The notes beneath the pieces are model-generated. The model made no database searches, was not told the DNA's origin, and was given only the letters and a program-made list of their open reading frames with translations. A stretch of 64,000 nucleotides of DNA from Gammaproteobacteria bacterium (GTDB lineage: Bacteria; Pseudomonadota; Gammaproteobacteria; Steroidobacterales; GCA-2729495): NCBI GenBank assembly GCA_015709695.1, contig CP054183.1, positions 2,840,992 through 2,904,991 on the forward strand, written 5' to 3'. A program made the position numbers and the translations under genes. Below are positions 26,272 through 35,031 of this stretch, piece after piece; within the stretch, counting starts at the first letter, position 1, and the number at the start of each line of letters is the position of its first letter.

Positions 26272-28014
26272 ATGCCGCGCCTGTTCATCATCGATCACTC
26301 GCTGATCTCCCCCGGCGGCCATCACTACGAGTACGACCTGCACGTCGCCGCGGCCGCGGCCGGCGCCGGCTGGGAGCCGGTGCTGGCCACCAATCGCCGC
26401 TTCGCGCCGCATGGGGCGAGCCTGGCGCCCTGGCGGGTCATTGCCGTGTTCCGCAACGACACCTACAACCGCTTCACCGTGACATCGGGCGCCACGAGCC
26501 TGCCGCAGAATCCGTATCGGCGGGGCGCATGGCAGCGGATGCCGGTGGGCGGGCGCGGGCCGGCGGCCTGGTGGCGCCGCGCGGCGCTGCTGCTGAAGCA
26601 GCGCCGCCGCCTCGGCCGCTTTGTCCGCGGCTGCGAGGCGCTGTTCGCTGCGGTGGCGGTGCAGCCGGGCGACGTGGTGTTCGTGCCGACGCTGTCGGAG
26701 TTCGACCTGGTGGCGGTGCTGCGTTTCCTGGCGGGCCGGCCACCGGCCGCAGCCTGCCGCTGGCACCTGCAGTTCCACCTGAACTACCTCGACGGCGCGG
26801 AACCCGCGCAGGATCGCCAGGCGGAGCGGGTGGCGGCCATGCGCGCGCACTTCGCCGCGCTGTTGGCGCCGGCGGGGCAGTTGCGCCTGGCTTTCCACGC
26901 CACCACCGCGCAGGTCGCGGCGCAGTACAACCGCATGGGCCTTGCGCCGTTCACGGTGCTCGACTATCCGGTGAGCACGGCCTTCCGGCCGCTCGACCGG
27001 ACCGCGCCGTCCGCGCGGCTGCGCATGCTCTCGGCCGGCGGTGCCCGTGCCGAGAAGGGCACCTCGCGCCTGGGCGAGGTGCTGAAGGAGGGCTGGGACG
27101 AGTTCTTCGCCAGCGGCCGGGTCGAGCTGCTGGTGCAGGTGGAGCGCGATGCGGAACTGCCGGTGCTGCCGGGGCCGGCGGCACCGGGCATCGTCAGCCG
27201 CCTGCCGTTCCCGCTTTCCGCCGCGGATTACTGCGCCATGATCCGCGCGGCCGACATCGGCCTGTTCCTCTACGATCCGGCTCGCTACCAGGGCCGGGCG
27301 AGCGGCGTGCTGATCGAAATGCTCTGCTCCGGGGTGCCGGTCATCGTTCCCGCGGGCTGCTGGCTGGCGGACGAGATCGCCGAGGCCAACTTCCGTCACC
27401 TGGATGTACTGCGCGCGCGGGCGTCGCCGCTGGGCACGGCGTGCGCCGGCGACTGGCAGCCCCTGCCGCCGGCAGCGGACCAGTCACCGCCCGCGCTGGG
27501 TTGCGACGGCGCCATCCCGACCGGTGCGCGTGAACTGCTGCTGTCGCTGTCGCTCGGCAGTCCCGCCGGGTCGGGCCACTACTTCGCCCTGGCCTGCGAG
27601 CAGCTCGATGGGCAGGGACAGGTGCTGGCGCGGCAGCTCGACGTCATGGCTGCGCGGCAAGGGGACAAGCCGCTGCGCCTGCTGGTGCACATCAAGGCTG
27701 GCGCCCGCGGGCTGCGCCTGCGGCTCGCGCACGCCAACGAGCCGCTGACGGTTCGCATCGAGGCCAGCGAGCTGTGCTTCCTCGATCCGGGGCCGCAGGG
27801 CCTGCCGCTGGGCGCCGTCGGGCTCGCGGCCGCAGCGGTGGCGGAGATCCCGCGGCTGTTGCGCGACCTGGTCGCGCGGCACGAACACTATCGCGCGCAG
27901 GCGCGGCAGTTCGCGCGGGCCTACGGCGAGTTGCACTCGCCGGATACCGTGGTGGCGCGGCTGACCACGCCGCTGCAGCCAGGCGTCAGCGCTGCGGACG
28001 CGGTGGCTGGCTGA
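26272..28014 (+). CDS. Glycosyltransferase-like protein (GT-B fold)
   Basis: A 580-residue protein. Residues 1-400 look like a GT-B glycosyltransferase: an N-terminal SLISPGGHHYEYD loop, and later SAGGARAEKGT and ADIGLFLYDPARYQGRASGVLIEMLCSGVPVIVPAG. The last segment resembles the nucleotide-sugar binding part of GT4-type enzymes. Residues 410-500 look like a beta-rich insertion unrelated to the transferase, and the C-terminus is helical. The target glycan is unknown; no polysaccharide cluster is nearby. There is no Shine-Dalgarno before the ATG. Confidence 0.7.
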   Translation: MPRLFIIDHSLISPGGHHYEYDLHVAAAAAGAGWEPVLATNRRFAPHGASLAPWRVIAVFRNDTYNRFTVTSGATSLPQNPYRRGAWQRMPVGGRGPAAWWRRAALLLKQRRRLGRFVRGCEALFAAVAVQPGDVVFVPTLSEFDLVAVLRFLAGRPPAAACRWHLQFHLNYLDGAEPAQDRQAERVAAMRAHFAALLAPAGQLRLAFHATTAQVAAQYNRMGLAPFTVLDYPVSTAFRPLDRTAPSARLRMLSAGGARAEKGTSRLGEVLKEGWDEFFASGRVELLVQVERDAELPVLPGPAAPGIVSRLPFPLSAADYCAMIRAADIGLFLYDPARYQGRASGVLIEMLCSGVPVIVPAGCWLADEIAEANFRHLDVLRARASPLGTACAGDWQPLPPAADQSPPALGCDGAIPTGARELLLSLSLGSPAGSGHYFALACEQLDGQGQVLARQLDVMAARQGDKPLRLLVHIKAGARGLRLRLAHANEPLTVRIEASELCFLDPGPQGLPLGAVGLAAAAVAEIPRLLRDLVARHEHYRAQARQFARAYGELHSPDTVVARLTTPLQPGVSAADAVAG

Positions 28015-28180
28015 AGCTCATCACCGGCGCGCCGTCGTCGGCTTCGTCGCCGGCCTCGGCGCTGCCGCCGGCGGCACTGGCCAGCAGCGAGGTGACGTAG
28101 GGATCCCAGCCACCGTCGGTGACGTCGGTTTCGGGGTCGTCGGCGGCCAGGGCCACCTTGGGGGATGCGTGGGGAGGCAT
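27986..28180 (-). CDS. Possible small acidic protein
   Basis: A 64-residue frame rich in Asp, Ala and Pro (DDPETDVTDGGWDPYVTSLLAS) ending QPPRPQR. Its 3' end overlaps the glycosyltransferase 3' end by 29 bases on the opposite strand. The ribosome binding site is weak and no family is recognised. It is listed because it fills an otherwise empty spacer and its composition is not that of a random GC-rich frame. Confidence 0.35.
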   Translation of the reverse strand: MPPHASPKVALAADDPETDVTDGGWDPYVTSLLASAAGGSAEAGDEADDGAPVMSFSQPPRPQR

Positions 28181-28324
28181 GGCTTTTGTTCTTGTTGTGC
28201 GGGCACGGTAAATATAGTCCTTCGCGCTCGGGAATCCCATGCGGCCGGTCACGTTCTGACATAACGCAGCAGCACGAAGCGCAGTGCTAGCATGGCCCGA
28301 CGCTGCAGCCACCACCATCCAGCC

Positions 28325-29965
28325 ATGTCACGCCAGAACATCTACGAGCAGGGCCTCGAGCGGAATCCGGCCAACCATGTGGCGCTGACGCCGCTGTCCT
28401 TCATCGCGCGCACGGCGCAGGTCTGGCCCGGGCGCCTGGCCGTGGTGCATGGCGAGCGGCGCTACAGCTGGCGCGAAACCTATGCGCGCTGCCGCCGGCT
28501 GGCTTCGGCCCTGGCTGCCCGCGGGGTCGGTCCGGGCGATACCGTGGCCGCCATGCTGGCGAACACGCCGGAAATGATCGAGATGCATTTCGGCGTGCCG
28601 ATGACCGGCGGGGTGCTCAACGCGCTGAACACGCGGCTCGATGCCGGGGCCATCGCCTTCATGCTTCGCCACGGCGAGGCGCGGGTGCTGGTGACGGACA
28701 CCGAGTTCGCCCCGGTGGTGCGCCAGGCCCTGGCCAGCCTCGAGCGGCCACCGCTGGTCATCGACGTGCACGACAGCCTGGGCCCCGGCGGCGAGCGGCT
28801 CGGCAGCATGGACTACGAGGCCCTGCTCGCCGGCGGCGATGCCGATTTCCGCTGGCGCCACCCGCAGGACGAGTGGGAGGCCATCGCGCTGGGCTACACC
28901 TCGGGCACCACCGGCAATCCCAAGGGCGTGGTGACCCACCACCGCGGCGCCTATCTCGCGGCGGTGTCCAATATCGTCGACTGGGGCATGCCGCAGCACG
29001 CGGTCTACCTCTGGACCCTGCCGATGTTCCACTGCAACGGCTGGTGCCTGACCTGGGCGGTGGCAGCCATCGGCGGCACCCACGTCTGCCTGCGGCGCGT
29101 GGAAGCGGCGGCCATCTTCGATGCCATCCGCCGCCATCGCGTCACCCACTACAGCGCTGCGCCGATCGTCCACAGCCTGCTCATCAACGCACCGGCGGAG
29201 CTGAAGGCCGGCATCGACCACCGCGTCTCGGCCATGGTGGCCGCGGCTTCGCCCCCGGCCGCGATGATCGAGGGCATGGACCGCATGGGTTTCGACCTGG
29301 TGCACGTCTACGGCCTGACCGAAGTCTACGGCCCGGCGGCAATCTGTGCCCGGCACCCGGAGTGGCAGCAGCTCGACCTCGCGGCGCGCGTCGAGCGCAA
29401 CGGCCGCCAGGGCGTGCCCTACACGCTGCAGGAAGCCATCGGCGTCATGGACCCCGCCACGCTGACGCCGGTGCCCTGGGACGGGCAGACACTGGGCGAG
29501 ATCATGTTCCGCGGCAACCTCACCATGAAGGGCTACCTCAAGAACCCGGAGGCGACCGCCGCGGCCTTCGCCGGCGGCTGGTTCCACTCGGGCGACCTGG
29601 CGGTGATGCAGCCCGACGGCTACGTGAAGATCCGCGACCGCTCCAAGGACGTCATCATCTCCGGCGGCGAGAACATCAGTTCCCTCGAGGTCGAGGATGC
29701 GCTGTGCCGCCATCCGGCCGTGCTTCTGGCCGCCGTGGTGGCCCAGCCGGATCCGCGCTGGGGCGAGACCCCGCGGGCCTATGTGGAGCTGAAGCCCGGC
29801 GCCAGCGTGACGGCAGAGGAGCTCATCGGCCATTGCCGCGGGCTGCTGGCGGGCTTCAAGGTGCCGAAGGCCGTGGTCTTTGGCGAGCTGCCGCGCACCG
29901 CCACGGGCAAGGTCCAGAAGTTCATCCTGCGTGAGCAGGCCCGCTCGGCGAGCGCCATCGAGTGA
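28325..29965 (+). CDS. Acyl-CoA synthetase (AMP-forming)
   Basis: A 546-residue adenylate-forming ligase that activates a carboxylic acid with ATP and CoA. Motifs are the P-loop YTSGTTGNPKGV, the aromatic HVYGLTEVYGP, the hinge SGDLAVMQPDGYVKIRDRSKDVIISGGENISS and the catalytic lysine in TATGKVQKFIL. These fit the medium/long-chain AlkK-type group. The following genes, an enoyl-CoA hydratase and a CDGSH protein, suggest a fatty-acid or related acid degradation set. The start at 28325 gives MSRQNIYEQGL. Confidence 0.92.
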   Translation: MSRQNIYEQGLERNPANHVALTPLSFIARTAQVWPGRLAVVHGERRYSWRETYARCRRLASALAARGVGPGDTVAAMLANTPEMIEMHFGVPMTGGVLNALNTRLDAGAIAFMLRHGEARVLVTDTEFAPVVRQALASLERPPLVIDVHDSLGPGGERLGSMDYEALLAGGDADFRWRHPQDEWEAIALGYTSGTTGNPKGVVTHHRGAYLAAVSNIVDWGMPQHAVYLWTLPMFHCNGWCLTWAVAAIGGTHVCLRRVEAAAIFDAIRRHRVTHYSAAPIVHSLLINAPAELKAGIDHRVSAMVAAASPPAAMIEGMDRMGFDLVHVYGLTEVYGPAAICARHPEWQQLDLAARVERNGRQGVPYTLQEAIGVMDPATLTPVPWDGQTLGEIMFRGNLTMKGYLKNPEATAAAFAGGWFHSGDLAVMQPDGYVKIRDRSKDVIISGGENISSLEVEDALCRHPAVLLAAVVAQPDPRWGETPRAYVELKPGASVTAEELIGHCRGLLAGFKVPKAVVFGELPRTATGKVQKFILREQARSASAIE

Positions 29966-29996
29966 GCCGCCGTCGTACCAGGAAAGGGGAATCCGC

Positions 29997-30797
29997 ATGA
30001 ATACCGCGATCGATGCCGCGGGCGAGGCGCCGCTGCTGCGCACGGCGGCCGAGGGTGTCGTCACACTGACCCTGAACCGGCCACGGCAGTTCAATGCCCT
30101 CGGCGGCGAACTGCTCGGGGCGCTGGCGGCCGCGCTGCAGGACATCGCCCGCGACCCGGCCGCGAGGGTGGTGGTCATCGCCGCCGCGGGCCGGGCCTTC
30201 TGCGCCGGACATGACCTCAAGGAGATGATGGCCCGGCGCGAGCAGGCCTTCATCAGCGAACTGTTCAGCCGCTGCGGCGCCATCATGCAGGCCATCCAGG
30301 CCCTGCCGCAGCCGGTGATCGCCCGCGTCCAGGGCATCGCCACCGCGGCGGGCTGCCAGCTGGTCGCGGCCTGTGACCTGGCGGTGGCCGCCGAGGATGC
30401 GCGCTTCGCCACCTCGGGGATCAACCTCGGACTGTTCTGCGCCACGCCGGCCGTGCCGGTATCGCGCAACATCGGCCGCAAGCGCGCCTTCGAGATGCTG
30501 TTCACCGGCGAGTTCATCGACGCCGCGACGGCGCTGCAATGGGGCCTGGTGAACCGCGTGGTGCCGGTGGCGCGGCTGGAGGAGGCCACGCTGGCTCTGG
30601 CGCGCACGCTGGCGGCGAAGCCGCCGGCGGTGGTGGCGGCCGGCAAGCAGTCCTTCTATTCGCAGCTGGAGCGCCCGCTGGCCGACGCCTATGCCGAGGC
30701 CGCGGCCTGCATCACCCGCAACATGCTGGGTCCGGACGCCGCCGAGGGCGTCAGTGCATTCATCGACAAGCGCGCACCGCGCTGGGAGCAGGCATGA
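29997..30797 (+). CDS. Enoyl-CoA hydratase/isomerase family protein
   Basis: A 266-residue crotonase-fold enzyme. The oxyanion-hole segments FCAGHDLKEM and IATAAGCQLVAACDLAVAAEDARFATSGINLGLFC are present. In the second, the usual catalytic Glu position reads as part of AAGCQLVAACD, where paralogues with altered acids are common, so the exact reaction (hydration, isomerisation, other) is open. Its start follows AGGAAAGGGG. It is in one unit with the acyl-CoA ligase. Confidence 0.9.
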   Translation: MNTAIDAAGEAPLLRTAAEGVVTLTLNRPRQFNALGGELLGALAAALQDIARDPAARVVVIAAAGRAFCAGHDLKEMMARREQAFISELFSRCGAIMQAIQALPQPVIARVQGIATAAGCQLVAACDLAVAAEDARFATSGINLGLFCATPAVPVSRNIGRKRAFEMLFTGEFIDAATALQWGLVNRVVPVARLEEATLALARTLAAKPPAVVAAGKQSFYSQLERPLADAYAEAAACITRNMLGPDAAEGVSAFIDKRAPRWEQA

Positions 30798-31009
30798 AGA
30801 TCACCATCGTCCCCAACGGCCCGATCCTCATCGATACCGTGGGCGAGTGGAGCTGGGATGGCGAGGGCACGCCGATCCGCAAGAAGGACCGCATCGCCCT
30901 GTGCCGCTGCGGTGCGTCCGCCGCCAAGCCGTTCTGCGACGGCAGCCACCGCAGGATCGGCTTCGAGGCGCCGGGCGGGACCTGCGAGCTGGTGCCGCGC
31001 GAGGCCTGA
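30794..31009 (+). CDS. CDGSH iron-sulfur domain protein
   Basis: A 71-residue protein with the complete CDGSH motif CRCGASAAKPFCDGSH (about residues 38-53), which holds a 2Fe-2S cluster by three Cys and one His. Such small bacterial proteins are redox or cluster-transfer factors of unknown specific role. Its ATG overlaps the hydratase stop (ATGA), so the two are made together. Confidence 0.92.
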   Translation: MKITIVPNGPILIDTVGEWSWDGEGTPIRKKDRIALCRCGASAAKPFCDGSHRRIGFEAPGGTCELVPREA

Positions 31010-31036
31010 AACAGGCTGCTCCCGCACGGCCCGGCC

Positions 31037-31065
31037 TTGGTGCAGGGCCATGGCGGCCTTAATAT
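31037..31065 (+). promoter_or_regulatory. Promoter of the carbonic anhydrase gene, leaderless layout
   Basis: TTGGTG (31037-31042), 17 bases, TAATAT (31060-31065), then 6 bases (GCCGCC) to the ATG at 31072. There is no Shine-Dalgarno. Confidence 0.5.
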
Positions 31066-31071
31066 GCCGCC

Positions 31072-31716
31072 ATGCGCCTGCTCAAGCACCTGTTCCAGAA
31101 CAACCAGGCCTGGGCCGAGCGCATCAGCGCGAGGGATCCGGAGTTCTTCCTCAAGCTGTCGCGGCAGCAATCGCCCGAGTACCTGTGGATCGGCTGCTCG
31201 GACAGCCGCGTGCCGGCCAACCAGATCGTCGGCCTGCTGCCCGGCGAGGTCTTCGTGCACCGCAACGTCGCCAACGTCGTGGTGCACACCGACCTCAACT
31301 GCCTGTCGGTGCTGCAGTTCGCCGTGGATGTGCTGCGGGTGAAGCACGTGATGGTGGTCGGCCACTATGGCTGCGGCGGCGTGGCCTCCGCCCTGCGCAA
31401 CGACCGCCTCGGCCTCATCGACAACTGGCTGCGCCATGTGCAGGACGTGCGGCTGAAGCACCAGCCGATGCTCGAGGCGCTCGCCAGCGAGGCGCAGCAG
31501 GCGGACCGCCTGTGCGAGCTCAACGTCATCGAGCAGGCGGTCAACGTCTGCCAGACCACCGTGGTCCAGGAAGCCTGGGCCCGCGGCCAGACGGTCACCG
31601 TTCACGGCTGGATATACAGCCTCACCGACGGCCGCCTGCGTGACCTGAGCACCTGCATCGCCTGCCAGGACGAGCTCGTTCCGGTCTATGCGGAAGCGCT
31701 CGGCCGCCTCGGCTGA
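31072..31716 (+). CDS. can: Can, beta-class carbonic anhydrase
   Basis: A 214-residue beta-carbonic anhydrase that interconverts CO2 and bicarbonate. The zinc ligands Cys42, His98 and Cys101 and the Asp44-Arg46 pair (GCSDSR, GHYGCGG) are at the same positions as in E. coli Can. It provides bicarbonate for carboxylases. It has its own promoter-like sequence. Confidence 0.96.
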   Translation: MRLLKHLFQNNQAWAERISARDPEFFLKLSRQQSPEYLWIGCSDSRVPANQIVGLLPGEVFVHRNVANVVVHTDLNCLSVLQFAVDVLRVKHVMVVGHYGCGGVASALRNDRLGLIDNWLRHVQDVRLKHQPMLEALASEAQQADRLCELNVIEQAVNVCQTTVVQEAWARGQTVTVHGWIYSLTDGRLRDLSTCIACQDELVPVYAEALGRLG

Positions 31717-31722
31717 AGGCCG

Positions 31723-32223
31723 GTGGCCGAGGCCGGGGAATTCCGCTACGTCGGCTTCTGGGCGCGGGCCTGGGCCTCGCTCGTCGACAGCGTGCTGCTG
31801 GCCATGGTCATCGCGCCGGTGCTCTGGGTGGCCTATGGCTGGGGCTACTTCGACGCCTACATCGGTCACTACCGCCAGGTGCTCGGCGGTGACCTGCTGG
31901 CAGCGGCGCCGGCCGGGCGCGGCCCCCTCGACCCGCTGATGACCTACGGCTTTCCCGCGATCGCCATCCTCGCCTTCTGGATCTGCCGCGCCGCCACCCC
32001 GGGGAAGATGCTCATCGGCGCGCGCATCGTCGATGCCGTGACCGGCGCGCCCCCGACCACGACACAGCTCGTGGGCCGCTACCTCGGCTACTTCGTCTCC
32101 ACCATCCCGCTCGGCCTGGGCTTGCTGTGGGTGGCATTCGATGCGCGCAAGCAGGGCTGGCACGACAAGCTGGCGGGCACCGTGGTGGTGCGCGCGCGGC
32201 GCGGCGGCGGAGCCGCGGGCTAG
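31723..32223 (+). CDS. RDD family membrane protein
   Basis: A 166-residue protein with three membrane segments and the RDD pattern: FWARAWASLVDSVLL at the start (Arg, then Asp in the first span), then ATPGKMLIGARIVDAVTG and DARKQGWHDKLAGTVVV. The function is unknown; some members are transporters of small solutes or ions. The start is GTG, 6 bases after the can stop. Confidence 0.88.
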   Translation: MAEAGEFRYVGFWARAWASLVDSVLLAMVIAPVLWVAYGWGYFDAYIGHYRQVLGGDLLAAAPAGRGPLDPLMTYGFPAIAILAFWICRAATPGKMLIGARIVDAVTGAPPTTTQLVGRYLGYFVSTIPLGLGLLWVAFDARKQGWHDKLAGTVVVRARRGGGAAG

Positions 32224-32238
32224 CCGGCCCGGCCGTTC

Positions 32239-32694
32239 ATGCCCATGCGCCGTATCCGCCTCGTCCCGCCCGTGTACTTCCTGGTCGCGCTCGCGCTGCA
32301 GCTGGTGCTCGACCGCTTGCTGCCCGCCGCGGAGCTGCTCCGGCCCGGCTGGCGCTGGCTCGGGTTGTTGCTGCTCGTTCCGGCCTTCCTGCTGGCGGCT
32401 CCCGCGGCGCGCGCGCTGGCCCGGCGCCACACCACCCTGCATCCATTCGGTGCGCCCAGCCAGCTCGTCACCGATGGGCCGTACCGCTACACGCGCAATC
32501 CCCTGTACCTCGCGCTTGCCTGCATCCTGCTGGGCGTGGCGGTGTGGCTCGGCAGCCTGGCGGCCCTGCTGGTGGTGCCGGCCTTCGCCTGGGCGATCAC
32601 CGTGGTGTTCATCCGGCACGAGGAGCAGGTGCTCGCGGATACCTTTGGCGAGGCCTTCGCGGCGTACTGCCGCCGCGTGCGACGCTGGATCTGA
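32239..32694 (+). CDS. Isoprenylcysteine methyltransferase-family membrane protein
   Basis: A 151-residue protein with about four membrane spans and the ICMT/PEMT-type motif LVTDGPYRYTRNPLYLAL, followed later by HEEQVLADTFGEAFAAYCRRVRRW. These are the SAM and substrate-binding segments of membrane methyltransferases. The bacterial substrate is unknown. It is part of a tightly packed run of small membrane genes. Confidence 0.88.
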   Translation: MPMRRIRLVPPVYFLVALALQLVLDRLLPAAELLRPGWRWLGLLLLVPAFLLAAPAARALARRHTTLHPFGAPSQLVTDGPYRYTRNPLYLALACILLGVAVWLGSLAALLVVPAFAWAITVVFIRHEEQVLADTFGEAFAAYCRRVRRWI

Positions 32695-32699
32695 CGGGC

Positions 32700-33086
32700 G
32701 TGAACGCCTGGGGCGCGCTGGCCGATGCCGTCCTGCTGGTGCATGCGGCGTTCGTGGCCTTCGTGGTCATCGGCCAGGTGCTGGTGCTGGCCGGGCTGGC
32801 ATTCGGCTGGCGCTGGGTGCGCGGTCGGCGCCTGCGCATCGCGCACCTGGCGGCCATCGGCGTGGTGGTGGCCCAGGCCTGGGCAGGCGTGCTCTGCCCG
32901 CTGACCGTGCTGGAGAACGCGCTGCGCGCGCGTGCCGGCGAGGGCGGCTATGGCGGCTCCTTCATCGCCCACTGGCTGCACCGGCTGATCTTCTTCGATG
33001 CACCGATGTGGGTGTTCACCGTCGCCTATACCGCCTTCGGGCTGCTGGTGGCGGCCACCTGGTACTGGGGCGGGCCGCGCCGCTGA
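32700..33086 (+). CDS. DUF2784 membrane protein
   Basis: A 128-residue protein with four membrane spans and the DUF2784 hallmarks: ADAVLLVHAAFVAFVVIGQ, QAWAGVLCPLTVLENALR and FIAHWLHRLIFFDAPMWVFT. The function is unknown. The start is GTG at 32700, 5 bases after the preceding stop. Confidence 0.88.
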   Translation: MNAWGALADAVLLVHAAFVAFVVIGQVLVLAGLAFGWRWVRGRRLRIAHLAAIGVVVAQAWAGVLCPLTVLENALRARAGEGGYGGSFIAHWLHRLIFFDAPMWVFTVAYTAFGLLVAATWYWGGPRR

Positions 33087-33135
33087 GGCGCGAGGCGGCG
33101 CCCCCTGCCCGCCGAATTGCGCTATGGTGCGCGCC

Positions 33136-33519
33136 ATGAAACTGGGCAACGACCCTGGCTCGCGGCTGTTCCTCGGGCCGCTGGAACGCGCGGTGCTCGA
33201 GGCGCAGGGCCGCAACCTCGGGGATGCCGCGCCGGCCTGGCTTGCGCAATGCCGGCGCGCCCGGGTGGTCAGCCGCAGCCACAGCGGCGTCGGTTTCGTC
33301 ACGCGGTTCGAGGTGCCTGCGGATGCGGCGGCCCTCGATGCGGAGCAGGCGCGCCGGGTGCGCGCGGTGCATGCGAGCCATCCGGCCCTGGCGGAGCCGG
33401 CCGAGTTCATCGTCCAGCTCAGGGATGGACGGCTGGCCGCGCTGGAGGCGTTCTGTTTCGAAGGCATGTGGCCGGAGGACGACGCCGGCTTCCAAGTCCT
33501 GGCGCCGCCGCCGGCATGA
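33136..33519 (+). CDS. Hypothetical protein, 127 residues
   Basis: A soluble mixed alpha/beta protein with no recognised motif. It has a SRSHSGVGFVTRFEVP strand region and a final FCFEGMWPEDDAGFQVL. The start at 33136 is favoured because TATGGT (33123-33128) lies only 7 bases upstream with no Shine-Dalgarno, a leaderless layout seen for other genes here; ATG 33124 is inside that box. Its stop overlaps the next ATG (ATGA), so it is coupled to a membrane protein. Confidence 0.6.
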   Translation: MKLGNDPGSRLFLGPLERAVLEAQGRNLGDAAPAWLAQCRRARVVSRSHSGVGFVTRFEVPADAAALDAEQARRVRAVHASHPALAEPAEFIVQLRDGRLAALEAFCFEGMWPEDDAGFQVLAPPPA

Positions 33520-33917
33520 CGCGCTACGGGAGGTTCAACCTGCTCGCCGTGGCGGGGCTGCCCGCGGCAGCCTGCCTGGCGGCGCTCGGCGTATTCGGGC
33601 CGCGCGCCGATACCCTCGCGACCGTGGCCGGCATGAACCTGCTGGTGATGCTGGCCGGTGGCCTGTTCGCGGCATGGCTGCTGCGGGGTGTGCGCGGCAC
33701 GGACGGCCTGGCTGCCGCCATCGCCCTGTCACCCTCGGTGGTGCCGGCGCTGGCCGGCAGCCTGTGGTACCTCTGGCGCGCGGTGAGCCCGGAGGAGATC
33801 GCGCCGGGGCGCGAGTACCTCGCCGGTCCGCAGCTGCTGCTGCTCCTCACCATCGCGCTGGGCGCCCTCGCCTGGTTCGCCGGATGGCTGCTGCGCGTCG
33901 CGCGGCGCCACGCCTGA
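33516..33917 (+). CDS. Small membrane protein, 133 residues
   Basis: It has four hydrophobic segments (about 7-28, 33-56, 66-88 and 104-126) and a short basic C-terminus. No family was recognised. Its translation is coupled to the preceding hypothetical protein, suggesting the two work together. Confidence 0.6.
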   Translation: MTRYGRFNLLAVAGLPAAACLAALGVFGPRADTLATVAGMNLLVMLAGGLFAAWLLRGVRGTDGLAAAIALSPSVVPALAGSLWYLWRAVSPEEIAPGREYLAGPQLLLLLTIALGALAWFAGWLLRVARRHA

Positions 33918-33951
33918 CGCGGCGCACCGCCCTCCCGCCGGAAGCGCGCGC

Positions 33952-35031
33952 ATGGCACAGCGACACCCGTCCCTGCGGTACCTGCCATACCGCGAAGCCC
34001 GCGGCTTGCCGCACATCGTCGTCGATGGCGCGCCGCAGTCCTCGACGGTGCTCACGCTGTCGCACTGGCCGAACAATGCCACGCCGGATCGCTACCGTCG
34101 CGACACCTCCACGGAAACCACGCTGGCCTGGCTGGAGGAGAATGACCCGCGCCGCGTCGCCGGCATTGCCACCAACAGCCACTTCGACGAGGACGGCCTG
34201 TTCAGCCTGTTCACGCTGCTGGATCCCGGGCGTGCCTGGCGCTACCGGACGTTGCTGGTCGATGCGGCCCGCACGGGGGACTTCGGCGTGTACCGGACAC
34301 GCGCGGCCGCGCGCCTGTGCTTCATCATCGAGGGCCACGCCGATCCGCAGCGCTCGCCGCTGCCGCCGGCGACCTTCGCCGGCTCGCCCGCAGCGCGCAT
34401 CGCCGCCCTGTACCGCGCCCTGCTGCCGCGCCTGCCGGGACTGCTGGCCGATACGGGCAGCTGGCAGCACCTCTGGCAGGACCAGGACCGGCACCTCGAT
34501 GCCAGCGAGGCGTTGATCGCCTCCGGCCGCGTCAGCATCGAGGAGGAGCCGGAAGCGGATCTCGCCATCGTGCGCATCCCGGAAGGGTTGCCAGCGCGGC
34601 CGCTGTGGCGTTACCTGCGGCGCGAGCAGGCGGTGCTGCATCCCTGCGCGATCCACAACCGTACCCGTGCCGGGCGCCTGGTGCGCATCCAGGGCCGGTG
34701 CCTGGAGGTGCAGTATCGCTACGAGTCCTGGCTGCAGATCACGTCGCGCCGGCCGGCACTGCGGGTCGATCTCGGCGCGCTCGCCCGCTGGCTGAATCGC
34801 CGCGAGCGCCATGGCCGCTGGATCTGGGAAGACAGTCTCGACATCGCACCGCGCCTGTATCTGTCCGGCGGTGTGCCATCATCGCTGCCACCGGGCCTGA
34901 TCCTGCGCGAACTGCGCCGGCACCTCGCGACGCAGCCGCCGGTCTGGGATCCGTACGACTGGCCGCGACGGGCCGCGACGGGCCGCGACGGCTTGACCCG
35001 CGGCGGAGCTGCGCGCATAACGAGGCCATGA
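33952..35031 (+). CDS. Hypothetical protein, DUF6687-like
   Basis: A 359-residue soluble protein. The N-terminal part has LPHIVVDGAPQSSTVLTLSHWPNN, then DTSTETTLAWLEENDPRR and NSHFDEDGLFSLFTLLDP. These resemble, from memory, the DUF6687 family, with a His/Asp-rich segment suggestive of a phosphoesterase-like fold. The C-terminal 15 residues are encoded across a 10-bp tandem repeat (34961-34990) and look variable. Its stop overlaps the next start. Confidence 0.6.
   Translation: MAQRHPSLRYLPYREARGLPHIVVDGAPQSSTVLTLSHWPNNATPDRYRRDTSTETTLAWLEENDPRRVAGIATNSHFDEDGLFSLFTLLDPGRAWRYRTLLVDAARTGDFGVYRTRAAARLCFIIEGHADPQRSPLPPATFAGSPAARIAALYRALLPRLPGLLADTGSWQHLWQDQDRHLDASEALIASGRVSIEEEPEADLAIVRIPEGLPARPLWRYLRREQAVLHPCAIHNRTRAGRLVRIQGRCLEVQYRYESWLQITSRRPALRVDLGALARWLNRRERHGRWIWEDSLDIAPRLYLSGGVPSSLPPGLILRELRRHLATQPPVWDPYDWPRRAATGRDGLTRGGAARITRP
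34961..34990. repeat. 10-bp tandem repeat, three copies
   Basis: GGCCGCGACG is repeated exactly three times near the 3' end of the DUF6687-like gene. The unit is not a multiple of three, so gain or loss of one copy would shift the reading frame at the C-terminus and change the overlap with the next gene. Confidence 0.95.

Noticed and set aside
28328..30646. 772-codon frame on the minus strand
   Set aside because: It is antisense to the acyl-CoA ligase and the hydratase, both clear families.
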